Of a stretch of DNA of 36,023 nt, positions 19,360 to 27,889 are shown piece by piece. Source of the stretch: Dyella_A sp049445995 (GTDB lineage: Bacteria > Pseudomonadota > Gammaproteobacteria > Xanthomonadales > Rhodanobacteraceae); contig NZ_JBMSDZ010000027.1 in assembly GCF_049445995.1 (NCBI RefSeq), positions 1-36,023 on the forward strand, in the 5' to 3' direction. Within the stretch, counting starts at the first letter, position 1; each line of letters opens with the position of its first letter. The notes beneath the pieces are model-generated. The model was given only the letters and a program-made list of their open reading frames with translations. It ran no database searches and was not told where the DNA came from. The position numbers were made by a program, and so were the translations under genes.

Positions 19360-20064
19360 TCAGCGGCCTTCTTTCAGCGCGATCGCGTTGATGCCGGCCG
19401 AGGCCAGGCGCTGCTTGGTCGATTCCAGTTCGGTGGCCGAGCGGAACGGGCCCAGCCGCACGCGGTGGTAGGTCTGCCCGCCCACGTTCACCGCCTGCAC
19501 GTTGGCCACGAAACCCTGCAGCGCCAGCCGCGCCTTCAGGCTCTCTGCGTCGGCGGCGTTTGGGAACGCACCCACCTGCAGCAGATAGCCGCTGCCGGCA
19601 GCCGGGGTCGGCAGCGCCGAGGCCGGTGCCGCGGTGACGTTTTCGCGCACCGCGGCCGGCGCGCTCGCCGGGGGCTGCGCCTGCTGCGGCGGCTGCCGGG
19701 CGGCCAGCGCCTGTTCGCGCGCCTGCTGCTGCTTGCGCTGCTCGGCCCTGGCCTGCGCGCTGATCACCGCGTCGGGAATGCGCACCTCGCGCTCGGACAG
19801 CAGCGAGTAGAAGTCGTACTGCGGCTTCTTCGGCGTGCTGGCCACGCTGCCCGGCGCCACTGCGCCCGGATCGCTGCCGCGCTGGGCGGTGGCCTGCGGA
19901 TTCGGCTGCGGGCCGGTGGGTGCCATCGGCAGCAGCGACTTGCGCATCAGCACCACCATCGCCAGCACGCCGATCAGGATGCCGATCGCCGCCCATGCCC
20001 AGCCGGGCACGCTGCCGCTCCTGTTGCGCACGGCCTGCCGGCCCCTGCCCTTGCGTGCTGCCAT
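19360..20064 (-). CDS. SPOR-domain membrane protein (FtsN-like)
   Basis: This is a bitopic membrane protein with a short basic cytoplasmic N-terminus, one transmembrane segment (about residues 22-41, WAWAAIGILIGVLAMVVLM), a proline/glutamine-rich periplasmic linker and a SPOR domain at about residues 155-230 (YLLQVGAFPNAADAESLKARL ... YHRVRLGPF). SPOR domains bind denuded glycan strands at the division site. The layout matches FtsN, which activates septal peptidoglycan synthesis, and FtsN genes often lie next to argS in Proteobacteria, so an FtsN role is plausible. The ATG directly abuts the argS TAA stop, with the ribosome site GGAG inside argS. Confidence 0.87.
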   Translation of the reverse strand: MAARKGRGRQAVRNRSGSVPGWAWAAIGILIGVLAMVVLMRKSLLPMAPTGPQPNPQATAQRGSDPGAVAPGSVASTPKKPQYDFYSLLSEREVRIPDAVISAQARAEQRKQQQAREQALAARQPPQQAQPPASAPAAVRENVTAAPASALPTPAAGSGYLLQVGAFPNAADAESLKARLALQGFVANVQAVNVGGQTYHRVRLGPFRSATELESTKQRLASAGINAIALKEGR

Positions 20065-21753
20065 TTACATGCTCTCCGGGGCGCTCAGGCCCAGCAGGTT
20101 CAAACCGTTCTTCAGCACCTGGCGGGTAGCCACCGACAGCGCCAGCCGCGCGTGGCGCAGGTCGGCGTCGTCGACCAGGAACTGGTGTGCGTTGTAGTAG
20201 GTGTGGAAGGCGTTCGCCAGCTCGCGCAGCCAGCCGGCGAGCAGGTGCGGTTCGAGGTTGGCGGCGGCCGACTCGACCACTTCCGGATATTTCGCCAGCT
20301 CGGTCAGCAAAATCTGCTCGTGCTCGCTGTCCAGCCGCGCCAGCTGCTGCAGGCCGCGCTCGAGATCGACGACAAGGCCCTTCTCGCCGGCCTGGCGCAG
20401 CACCGAGCAGACCCGGGCGTGCGCGTACTGGATGTAGTAGACCGGGTTGTCGTTGGACTGCGAGCGCGCCAGGTCGATGTCGAACACCAGCTGCGAGTCG
20501 CTCCTGCGGGCGATCAGGAAGTAGCGGGTGGCGTCGCGGCCGGCTTCCTCGATCAGGTCGCGCAGGGTGAGGTAGCTGCCGGCGCGCTTGGACAGCTTCA
20601 CCTCCTCGCCGCCGCGCATCACGGTGACCATCTGGTACAGCACGTAGTGCGGCCAGTCTTGCGGGATGCCGGCGTCCAGCGCCTGCAGCCCGGCCTTCAC
20701 GCGGGCCAGCGAGCCGTGGTGGTCGGCGCCGAGCACGGTCACCGCGTTGACGTAGCCGCGCTGCCACTTGCTCAGGTGGTAGGCCACGTCCGGCACGAAA
20801 TAGGTATAGGTGCCGTCGGACTTGCGCATCACGCGGTCCTTGTCGTCACCGTAGTCGGTCGAGCGCAGCCATAGCGCGCCGCCTTCCTCGTAGGTGTGGC
20901 CGTGGGCGATCAGCTCGCGCACGGTCTCCTCCACCTTGCCGTCGGCGTACAGCGAGGACTCCAGGAAGTATACGTCGAAGCCGACGCCGAAGGCCTTCAG
21001 GTCCAGGTCCTGCTCGCGGCGCAGGTAGGCCACGGCGAACTGGCGGATGGCGTCCAGTTCGTCCGGGTTCTTCGCGCCGACCACGGTGTGGCCTTCCACC
21101 GCCACGCTGTCGCCGGCGAGGTAGGCCCGGGCCACGTCGGCGATGTAGTCGCCGCGGTAGCCGTCCTCCGGCCAGCCGGGGTCGTCCGGGCTCAGCCCGC
21201 GGGCACGCGCCTGCACCGAGATCGCCAGGTTGTGGATCTGCACGCCGGCGTCGTTGTAGTAGAACTCGCGCCTGACCTGCCAGCCGGTGGCGTCGAGCAG
21301 GCGCGCCAGGCAGTCGCCGAGCACCGCATTGCGGCCGTGGCCCACGTGCAGCGGGCCGGTCGGGTTGGCCGAGACGAACTCCACGCCGGCCACCTTGCCC
21401 GCGCCGGTGGCGCTGCGGCCGTAGCCGTCGCCTTCGGCGAGGATGCGCCGCACTTCGGCGTGGTAACTCTCCGATGAGAGGAAGAAATTGATGAAGCCCG
21501 GCCCGGCGATCTCCACCTTCGCCACCAGCGTGTTGGCCGGCAGCGCCGCCACCAGCTTCTCGGCCAGCTCGCGCGGCTTGGCCCGCGCCGGTTTGGCCAG
21601 CAGCATCGCCGCGTTGCTGGCGAAGTCGCCGTGCTCGCGGCTGCGCGAGTGTTCGATCACCAGGTGCGGGATCGCGAGGTCGGCCGGGAGGAGGGCGTCG
21701 TTCTGCAGGGTGCGGATGGCCTGCAGCAGCAGTGCGCGCAGCTGGTCTTTCAC
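20065..21753 (-). CDS. argS: Arginyl-tRNA synthetase
   Basis: This class I aminoacyl-tRNA synthetase charges tRNA-Arg. The N-terminal additional domain (Add1) covers about residues 1-110. The HIGH motif is HVGH at 136-139, inside SANPTGPLHVGHGRN. The KMSKS equivalent is VKLSKRAGSYLTL, a form common in ArgRS. The helical DALR anticodon-binding domain ends the protein. Length of 562 residues is normal. The start is a GTG at 21753 without an obvious ribosome site; it overlaps the TGA of an upstream open frame in the GTGA arrangement. No other start gives the conserved MKDQLRALLLQAI beginning. Confidence 0.95.
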   Translation of the reverse strand: MKDQLRALLLQAIRTLQNDALLPADLAIPHLVIEHSRSREHGDFASNAAMLLAKPARAKPRELAEKLVAALPANTLVAKVEIAGPGFINFFLSSESYHAEVRRILAEGDGYGRSATGAGKVAGVEFVSANPTGPLHVGHGRNAVLGDCLARLLDATGWQVRREFYYNDAGVQIHNLAISVQARARGLSPDDPGWPEDGYRGDYIADVARAYLAGDSVAVEGHTVVGAKNPDELDAIRQFAVAYLRREQDLDLKAFGVGFDVYFLESSLYADGKVEETVRELIAHGHTYEEGGALWLRSTDYGDDKDRVMRKSDGTYTYFVPDVAYHLSKWQRGYVNAVTVLGADHHGSLARVKAGLQALDAGIPQDWPHYVLYQMVTVMRGGEEVKLSKRAGSYLTLRDLIEEAGRDATRYFLIARRSDSQLVFDIDLARSQSNDNPVYYIQYAHARVCSVLRQAGEKGLVVDLERGLQQLARLDSEHEQILLTELAKYPEVVESAAANLEPHLLAGWLRELANAFHTYYNAHQFLVDDADLRHARLALSVATRQVLKNGLNLLGLSAPESM

Positions 21754-21854
21754 GGATGGGTGCGGTCGGGTGAGGCGATGGGATCGGTAATGCTAACAGA
21801 GCGTTCCCGCTGCGCGGCCGGCCCGGCCGGCGTGACGCGGCGCACGAACAAGTC

Positions 21855-21875
21855 TGTGGATAACTCTGTGGGGAA
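21855..21875 (-). other. DnaA box with adjacent degenerate copy
   Basis: Read on the minus strand, 21855-21863 is TTATCCACA, a perfect DnaA box, and 21867-21875 is TTCCCCACA, which differs at two positions. An unusually AT-rich stretch (21931-21965, containing AATAAAAATAAATAATAT) follows about 55 bp away. The match is direct; whether DnaA binds here is unknown. Confidence 0.55.
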
Positions 21876-22019
21876 GATCCGCTCCTTCCGCAAGGCGGCG
21901 GCCGGAAACGCCGATTTCATCTCCGTGAAGGCAATAAAAATAAATAATATCAGTAAGTTATAGTCTAACGATGAGCCCGTCCCGAGCTGTTGACGCCAAC
22001 CCCATGCAGCGCACCGAAT

Positions 22020-22217
22020 GTGCATAACTTTGAGAAGTCAACCGGGGAGGACCGCGAACGGCTCACGTCATGGCCCTGTCATGCGGCAGCGCCACAATGC
22101 GCTGGTGTCTGGTCGACCTGTCTCCCCGGGGAAGGCCAGCGCCTGGAGATACCGTGTTCTCCACCCTCCCCAAAAACGGCCTTGAGCGGTGCGGCGCGAG
22201 CCTGCGCCGCTTTTTTT
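22020..22217 (+). ncRNA. Candidate small RNA between argS and radC
   Basis: The plus strand has no credible coding frame here, yet it ends in a strong intrinsic terminator. Neighbouring genes on both sides are on the minus strand, so the terminator must serve a separate plus-strand transcript. The region can form a CAGCGC/GCGCTG hairpin around 22090 and a TCTCC/GGAGA stem around 22120-22148. Between the latter and the terminator it has C-rich stretches such as CTCCACCCTCCCC that look single-stranded. The 5' end is not fixed; a TTGACG hexamer at 21990-21995 could be its -35 box, but no matching -10 at normal spacing is clear. I cannot assign it to a known RNA family. Confidence 0.45.
22191..22217 (+). 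terminator. Intrinsic terminator of the candidate small RNA
   Basis: GCGGCGC (22191-22197), a 6-base loop and GCGCCGC (22204-22210) form a 7-bp all-G/C stem that is followed at once by seven T residues (22211-22217). The opposite strand lacks a T-run after the stem, so it works only for plus-strand transcription. Confidence 0.85.
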
Positions 22218-22318
22218 GGTGCGCGTGCGGGGCCGGATCAGGCGGATCGGGGCGACCCGATCGGGCTGATCGTGATCCAGGCAGGGCGATCGAGCCTTGC
22301 GGACCGCGTCCGGGCGAG

Positions 22319-22990
22319 TCAGATCAGGCCGCGCGCGGCCATCGACACCGGCTCGCCGCTGCCGATCACCAGGTGATCGAGCACGCGCACGCCCACCAGC
22401 TGCAGCGCATGGCGCAGTTCGTGGGTGATGGCGCGGTCGGCGGCACTGGGTTCGGCCACGCCGCTGGGGTGGTTGTGGGCAAAGATCACCGCGCAGGCGT
22501 TGTGCCGCAGGCAGGCCCGCACCACCTCGCGCGGATGCACGCTGGCGCCGTCCACCGTGCCGCGAAACAGCTCCTCGAACGCCAGCACGCGGTGGCGGTT
22601 GTCCAGGTACAGACAGCCGAATACCTCGTAGGGTAGGTCGCGCAGGCGGGCGCGCAGGTAGTCGCCGCTGTCGCGCGGGTTGCCCAGCGCGGGGCGCTCG
22701 CGCAACTGCTCGCCCAGGCTGCGGCGGGCCAGTTCCAGCGCGGCGGCGATACGTGCGCGCTTGGCCGGCCCCAGGCCGCGCGTGCGGATCGCCTGTTCCG
22801 GCCGCGCCAGCAGGGCGCTGAGGCTGCCGGCGTCGGTCAGCAGCTCACGCCCCAGCGCCAGCGCGTCCTTGCCGCGCGCGCCACTGCCCAGCAGCACGGC
22901 CAGCAGTTCGGCGTCGGACAGCGCGGCGCTGCCGCGCGCCAGCAGTTTTTCGCGCGGGCGTTCGCCCTCGGGCCAGTCACGGATGCTCAT
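22319..22990 (-). CDS. radC: RadC family JAB-domain protein
   Basis: RadC-like proteins carry an N-terminal helix-hairpin-helix region (here about residues 10-90, with ARPEQAIRTRGLGPAKRARI) and a C-terminal JAMM/JAB metalloprotease-like domain. The metal-binding motif is FAHNHPSGVAEPSAAD near residues 168-183, with an upstream glutamate in the LAFEELFRGTVDGASVHPREV segment. Despite the name, a role in DNA repair is not established. Length is 223 residues. Either the ATG at 22990 or the GTG just before it (22993) may start the protein. It diverges from coaBC across about 95 bp, a common arrangement in Proteobacteria. Confidence 0.92.
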   Translation of the reverse strand: MSIRDWPEGERPREKLLARGSAALSDAELLAVLLGSGARGKDALALGRELLTDAGSLSALLARPEQAIRTRGLGPAKRARIAAALELARRSLGEQLRERPALGNPRDSGDYLRARLRDLPYEVFGCLYLDNRHRVLAFEELFRGTVDGASVHPREVVRACLRHNACAVIFAHNHPSGVAEPSAADRAITHELRHALQLVGVRVLDHLVIGSGEPVSMAARGLI

Positions 22991-23086
22991 CACCGCAGCG
23001 TGGCCGCTGGCGGTCCGCGTGGGCAGCGGTGCGCCGGGACGATTCCGGTAAGCTACGGCACCGACCGTTTGTCAGGCCGAACTTAC

Positions 23087-24292
23087 ATGTCCCTAGCCCA
23101 TCGTCGCGTACTGCTCGGCGTAACGGGCGGCATCGCCGCCTATAAGTCGTGCGAGCTGGTCCGTCGCCTGCGCGAACTCGGCGCCGAAGTGCGCGTGGTG
23201 ATGACCGAAGGGGCCACGCATTTCGTCACCCCGACCACCTTCCAGGCGCTGTCCGGCGCAGCGGTGCGCGTATCGCTGTGGGACGAGTCGGCCGAGGCGG
23301 CGATGGGCCACATCGAGCTGGCGCGCTGGGCCGAGCGCATCCTGATCGCGCCGGCCAGCGCCGACGTGCTTGCCCGCCTCGCGCATGGCCAGGCCGACGA
23401 CCTGCTGACCACGTTGTGCCTGGCCAGCGCCGCGCCGCTGGCGGTCGCCCCGGCGATGAACCGGCAGATGTGGGCGCATCCGGCAGTGCAGGCCAACCTG
23501 GCGACCCTGCGCGGTCGCGGTGTCAACGTGCTGGGTCCGGCGGCGGGCGGGCAGGCCTGCGGCGACATCGGTTCCGGCCGCATGCTCGAACCACTGCAGT
23601 TGCGTGATGCGCTGGCGGCCTCGTTCGGCGATGGCGTGCTGGCCGGTCGCCGGGTGGTGGTGAGCGCCGGCCCGACCTACGAGGACATCGATCCGGTGCG
23701 CTTCATCGGCAACCGCAGCTCGGGGAAGATGGGCTTCGCCGTGGCCGAGGCGGCGGCGCTGGCCGGTGCGCAGGTGATCCTGGTGGCCGGCCCGGTCAGC
23801 CTGCCTACGCCGGCGGGCGTGGTCGAGCGCGTGGACGTGCGCAGCGCAGCGCAGATGCATGCGGCGGTGATCGAGGCGTCGGCCGATGCCGACATCTACA
23901 TCGCGGCGGCCGCGGTGGGCGATTACCGGCCGCAGCAGGTGGCCCCGTGCAAGCTCAAGAAGCAGGCCGGTGTCGAGCTCATCCTCACGCTGGCGGAAAA
24001 TCCAGACATCCTCGCCACGCTGTCGGCGCAGCCCACGCACCCGTTCCTGGTCGGCTTCGCCGCCGAGACGCACGATGTGGCGACCTACGCGCAGGACAAG
24101 CTGCGTCGCAAGAAGCTCGACATGATCGCGGCGAACAGGGTGGGCGACGGCATCGGTTTCGAGACCGCCGACAATGCCCTCACCCTCTACTGGGACGGTG
24201 AGTCCAGGGAGCTGCCCCGCGCCAGCAAGACCGAACTGGCGCGCGAGCTGGTGGCCTGCATCGCCGAGTGCTTCGCACGGTCGCGCGCATGA
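23087..24292 (+). CDS. coaBC: Bifunctional phosphopantothenoylcysteine decarboxylase/phosphopantothenate-cysteine ligase
   Basis: CoaBC carries out two steps of coenzyme A synthesis: it ligates cysteine to phosphopantothenate using CTP, then decarboxylates the product with FMN. The CoaC half (residues 1 to about 180) has VTGGIAAYKS, the catalytic histidine in GHIELARWAE and the substrate-binding PAMNRQMW. The CoaB half has VVSAGPTYEDIDPVRFIGNRSSG-type CTP/ligase features and the KLKK motif (CKLKKQAG). Length of 401 residues is standard. The start ATG at 23087 gives the family-typical beginning. Its stop overlaps the dut start by 4 bp. Confidence 0.96.
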   Translation: MSLAHRRVLLGVTGGIAAYKSCELVRRLRELGAEVRVVMTEGATHFVTPTTFQALSGAAVRVSLWDESAEAAMGHIELARWAERILIAPASADVLARLAHGQADDLLTTLCLASAAPLAVAPAMNRQMWAHPAVQANLATLRGRGVNVLGPAAGGQACGDIGSGRMLEPLQLRDALAASFGDGVLAGRRVVVSAGPTYEDIDPVRFIGNRSSGKMGFAVAEAAALAGAQVILVAGPVSLPTPAGVVERVDVRSAAQMHAAVIEASADADIYIAAAAVGDYRPQQVAPCKLKKQAGVELILTLAENPDILATLSAQPTHPFLVGFAAETHDVATYAQDKLRRKKLDMIAANRVGDGIGFETADNALTLYWDGESRELPRASKTELARELVACIAECFARSRA

Positions 24293-24744
24293 TCGATGTG
24301 CAGCTGAAGATTCTCGACCCGCGCCTGGGCGACACCATCGCGCTGCCCGAGCCGGCCACCGCCGGCAGCGCCGGGATGGACCTGCGCGCCGCGCTCGATG
24401 CGCCGATCACCCTGGCGCCGGGCGAAACCGCGCTGGTGCCCAGCGGCCTCGCCCTCCACATCGGCGATCCCGGCTGGTGCGCGCTGATCGTTCCGCGCTC
24501 GGGCCTGGGCCACAGGCAGGGGCTGGTGATGGGCAACCTGGTGGGCGTGATCGACGCCGACTACCAGGGGCCACTGATGATTTCGTGCTGGAATCGCGGC
24601 AACGCGGACGTCACGATCGGGGTGGGCGATCGCATCGCGCAACTGCTGCTGGTGCCGGTGGGAAAACCCAGGCTCACGGTAGTGGCGGAATTCGCGCCGT
24701 CCGGGCGGGGGCAGGGCGGCTTCGGTTCGACCGGCATCCACTGA
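24289..24744 (+). CDS. dut: Deoxyuridine 5'-triphosphate nucleotidohydrolase
   Basis: This trimeric dUTPase hydrolyses dUTP to dUMP and pyrophosphate, keeping uracil out of DNA and supplying dTMP synthesis. The five family motifs are visible: AGSAGMDLRA (motif 1), PRSGLGHRQG (2), GNLVGVIDADYQGPL (3, with the catalytic aspartate), RIAQLLLVPV (4) and the C-terminal GRGQGGFGSTG (5). At 151 residues it is full length. The ATG at 24289 overlaps the coaBC stop (ATGA), so translation is coupled; an upstream start inside coaBC is less likely. Confidence 0.96.
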   Translation: MIDVQLKILDPRLGDTIALPEPATAGSAGMDLRAALDAPITLAPGETALVPSGLALHIGDPGWCALIVPRSGLGHRQGLVMGNLVGVIDADYQGPLMISCWNRGNADVTIGVGDRIAQLLLVPVGKPRLTVVAEFAPSGRGQGGFGSTGIH

Positions 24745-24760
24745 ATCTGCGGGGGCAGGC

Positions 24761-27082
24761 ATGGGCTTGAGTGGGGGAAGCAACGGCGCGCGCTTCGCGC
24801 CGGACTGGCGCCGTCTGCTGCCACTGGCGGCCGGCACGCTGGCGCTGCTGCTGGGCCTGTTTGCCGGCTGGCAGACCTGGCTGATCGCCGACGAAGGTCA
24901 CGCCAACGACCGCGTGCACCGGGCCCAGGCCGAGACCGTGCACGCCATCGCCGCCGAACTCGATCGCCAGCGCCAGGCCGCGCGCGCCGCGCTGGATGCG
25001 CTCGATCCGGCCACCGTGCTGGCCGACCCGGCGCGCGCCGCGGCGGCGGTCAAGGCGCGTCTGCCGCAGGCGCTCGACGTGCAGTTCTACAGCGCCGGCA
25101 TGGACGAGGTACTGCACGCCAACTACCGCGAGTTCGGCTACGCCAAGGCCGCCCAGCTGCTGGCCGCGCAGGCGCAGACCGGCCCGGCGGTGGCGCAGAC
25201 GGTGTATGTGGGCAACGATCGGCGGGTGTCGTTCGCGATGCCGCTGGGCACCGGCGTGCACGCGGTGGCCTGGGCCTGGATCGAGCTGCCGTTCGCGCCG
25301 CTGCAGCAGGCGTTCGAGGCGGTCTCGCCGGCCAGCGGCCGGCTCGACCTGCGCCAGGGCGACGACCGCAGCGCACTGAGCCTGCTGTCGCACGGGGAAC
25401 CGTCCGCCCAGCTGGAAGACACCGCCGCACCGATCCCGCACAGCGGTTTCAGCGTGGGCGCCGCGTTGCCTGAGGAGTTCATCATCCTTCCGCACCTGTG
25501 GCCGCTGGCGGCCTTGCTCGGCCTGCTCGGCGTGGCCGGTGGCATCTACCTGCTGCGGCTGGCGCAGCGCCGCGGCGGCCACCGCGCGGCCGAGTCCGAA
25601 CAGGAGATACCGCTGCCGGCAGTGGTGCGCCAGCGCGAGGGCGCGGCGTCGGCCGCGCGCCGCGCGATGCCGCCGCCGGCGCCGGAGGCGGCGCCGGCCC
25701 TGGCGATCGATGCGGACATTTTCCGTGCCTACGACGTGCGCGGCGTGGTGGGCAAGAACCTCGACCGCCGGGTGGCCCGGCGGCTGGGTCAGGCGATCGG
25801 CGCGGTGATGGCCGACCAGGGCCTGCGCGAGATCGTGGTGGGTCGCGACGGACGGCAATCCGGTCCGGAACTGGCCGGCGCGCTGGCCGAGGGGCTGCGC
25901 GCGGCGGGCGTGGACGTGATCGACCTCGGCGCGGTGCCCACGCCGGTGGTTTATTACGCAACCTATCGCTTCAACACCGGCTGCGGCGTCGCCGTCACCG
26001 GCAGCCACAACCCGCCCGAGTACAACGGCTTCAAAATCATGATCGGCGGCGAGACGCTGGCCGAGGACGCGATCCGGGAGCTGTACCGGCGCATGGTCGC
26101 CGGCGAGTTGCGCGAGGACGGCCAGGGCGCCCAGCGCAGCATCGACGTGGTGCCCGACTACATCGAGCGCATCACCTCCGACGTGCAGGCCGAGCGCATG
26201 CTCAAGGTCGTGGTGGACTGCGGCAACGGCATCCCCGGTGCGGTGGCGCCGCAGCTGCTGGAAGGCATCGGCTGCCAGGTCATTCCGCTGTACTGCGACG
26301 TCGACGGCAGTTTCCCGAACCACCACCCCGATCCGTCCGACCCGGAGAACCTGCAGGACCTGATCCTGGCCGTGAAGCAGACCGGTGCCGACCTCGGGCT
26401 GGCTTTCGACGGCGACGGCGATCGTCTGGGCGTGGTGACGCGCGAGGGCGAGATCGTCTATCCCGATCGCACGCTGATGCTGTTTGCGCGCGACGTGCTG
26501 GCCCGCCAGCCCGGCGCCACGATCATCTACGACGTCAAATGCACCGGCCATCTCAAGGGCCAGATCCTCGACGCCGGCGGTAGCCCGCTGATGTGGCGCA
26601 CCGGCCATTCGCTGATCAAGGCCAGGATGCGCGAGACCGGCGCCGAACTGGCCGGCGAGATGAGCGGGCATTTTTTCTTCAAGGAGCGCTGGTACGGCTT
26701 CGACGACGGCATCTATGCCGCGGCGCGGCTGCTGGAGATCCTCGCCGGGGATCTCGACGACCGCACGCCGGAGCAGATCTTCGCCAGCTGCCCGAAGGGT
26801 GTGTCGACGCCGGAGCTGAAGATCGAGCTGGCCGAGGGCGAGAACCGGCGGTTCATGCAGGCGTTCCGCGAGAAGGCGAGCTTTCCGGATGCCACGCTGG
26901 TCACCATCGACGGCGTGCGCGCCGACTGGGCGGACGGCTGGGGCCTGGTGCGTGCATCGAACACCACGCCGGTGCTGGTGCTGCGCTTCGATGCCGACAA
27001 CCCCGCCGGGCTAAAGCGCATCCAGCAGGTATTCCGCGAGCAGCTGTTTGCGCTGAACCCGGAGCTCAAGTTGCCGTTCTAG
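24761..27082 (+). CDS. Membrane-anchored phosphomannomutase/phosphoglucomutase (AlgC/XanA type)
   Basis: The C-terminal 455 residues (from about 318) are a complete alpha-D-phosphohexomutase. The phosphoserine is Ser415 in TGSHNPPEYNGFK, the Mg2+ loop is DGDGDR at 550-555, the sugar-specificity loop is GEMSGHFFF, and the phosphate-binding RASNTTPVLVLRF is near the end. It makes mannose-1-P or glucose-1-P for polysaccharide and LPS. In front is a roughly 315-residue extension with two membrane helices (about residues 19-43 and 246-266) enclosing a probable periplasmic domain of about 200 residues, then a charged linker. The periplasmic part resembles extracytoplasmic sensor domains in layout only. 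Similar long forms occur beside dut in Xanthomonads and Pseudomonas. It lies 16 bp after dut. Confidence 0.92.
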   Translation: MGLSGGSNGARFAPDWRRLLPLAAGTLALLLGLFAGWQTWLIADEGHANDRVHRAQAETVHAIAAELDRQRQAARAALDALDPATVLADPARAAAAVKARLPQALDVQFYSAGMDEVLHANYREFGYAKAAQLLAAQAQTGPAVAQTVYVGNDRRVSFAMPLGTGVHAVAWAWIELPFAPLQQAFEAVSPASGRLDLRQGDDRSALSLLSHGEPSAQLEDTAAPIPHSGFSVGAALPEEFIILPHLWPLAALLGLLGVAGGIYLLRLAQRRGGHRAAESEQEIPLPAVVRQREGAASAARRAMPPPAPEAAPALAIDADIFRAYDVRGVVGKNLDRRVARRLGQAIGAVMADQGLREIVVGRDGRQSGPELAGALAEGLRAAGVDVIDLGAVPTPVVYYATYRFNTGCGVAVTGSHNPPEYNGFKIMIGGETLAEDAIRELYRRMVAGELREDGQGAQRSIDVVPDYIERITSDVQAERMLKVVVDCGNGIPGAVAPQLLEGIGCQVIPLYCDVDGSFPNHHPDPSDPENLQDLILAVKQTGADLGLAFDGDGDRLGVVTREGEIVYPDRTLMLFARDVLARQPGATIIYDVKCTGHLKGQILDAGGSPLMWRTGHSLIKARMRETGAELAGEMSGHFFFKERWYGFDDGIYAAARLLEILAGDLDDRTPEQIFASCPKGVSTPELKIELAEGENRRFMQAFREKASFPDATLVTIDGVRADWADGWGLVRASNTTPVLVLRFDADNPAGLKRIQQVFREQLFALNPELKLPF

Positions 27083-27115
27083 CCGTTGGCGCTGGCCGGC
27101 GGCGGGTCGTGCTCT

Positions 27116-27778
27116 TTACGGCTGAGAGCGGCCGTCGGCCTGCTGCAATTGCGCCTTGAGCTGGCGGTAGTGGGCGAGCTGGGATTCGTTCTTCAGCTGC
27201 GTGTTCACGTAGGCTGCCTGCAGCCGATCCAGCATCGCGCGCTGCGAGCCCACCACGTTGCGCTGGGCGGCGATCTTGTCAGAAAGGAACTTCGGCACCG
27301 GCTGCTTGGCCCGCTCCAGTTCGCCGGCGCGGTCGAGCAGGTCGGCCAGCGCCTTTTCCTGCGTGCCCAGGCTCGCGCGGGCAGTGGTGATCTGTTGGTC
27401 GATGCTGGTCAGTTCGTCGGTCTGCGCGGTGGTCAGACTGGCCTCGTCCGGGAAGGCGGCCAGCATCTGCTGGTCTTCGCGCTGGCGCTGCTCGGCCTCG
27501 CGCTGGCGTGCCGCCGTTTCGGCCGCCTGTTTCTGCGCGGCGACGCGCTCGGCCGGGGTGAGCGGGCGATCGACGTGGCGCATCACCAGGCCCTGGCTGT
27601 TCACCACGTCATAGCCGTTGGCGATGGCATCGGCCGACAGGCTGTCACTGTAGTGCGGCAGGCCATGCGCATCGCGCCAGCGGTACTGCACGCTGCCGCC
27701 GGTGGTGGCCTGACGCGCCTGGGCCAGTCCGCCGATGCCGACCCCGAGTGCCGCGATGATGATGAGTACCTTGCGCAT
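27116..27778 (-). CDS. DUF4124 domain secreted coiled-coil protein
   Basis: A signal peptide (residues 1-22, MRKVLIIIAALGVGIGGLAQA) is followed by a DUF4124-like domain at about residues 28-70, recognisable by YRWRDAHGLPHYSDSLSADA. This small domain has the W-x-D-x-x-G-x-x-H/Y-Y-S/T-D pattern common in Xanthomonadales exported proteins. Residues about 75-215 are rich in Gln, Glu and Ala heptads and probably form a long coiled coil. No function is known for the family. Start ATG at 27778 follows GGAGGGG. A TATACT -10-like box sits at 27797-27802. It converges with the phosphomutase gene. Confidence 0.8.
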   Translation of the reverse strand: MRKVLIIIAALGVGIGGLAQARQATTGGSVQYRWRDAHGLPHYSDSLSADAIANGYDVVNSQGLVMRHVDRPLTPAERVAAQKQAAETAARQREAEQRQREDQQMLAAFPDEASLTTAQTDELTSIDQQITTARASLGTQEKALADLLDRAGELERAKQPVPKFLSDKIAAQRNVVGSQRAMLDRLQAAYVNTQLKNESQLAHYRQLKAQLQQADGRSQP

Positions 27779-27889
27779 GAATCCCCTCCTCGCCGGAGTA
27801 TAGCCACGGGCGGAGACGCGTCGGGCGCCGCCGGTGCTGCGCTCGGTATGGTGCTGTGACTGGGTCGGCGACTTGAGCTGAATGGTGCG

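Noticed and set aside
21855..21965. Chromosomal origin of replication
   Set aside because: Only one perfect DnaA box and no dnaA, dnaN, gyrB or rpmH nearby; too few boxes for oriC.
21978..22220. Known housekeeping RNA (6S, tmRNA, RNase P or SRP RNA)
   Set aside because: I compared remembered conserved segments of these RNAs by eye and none was found; a model search could overturn this.
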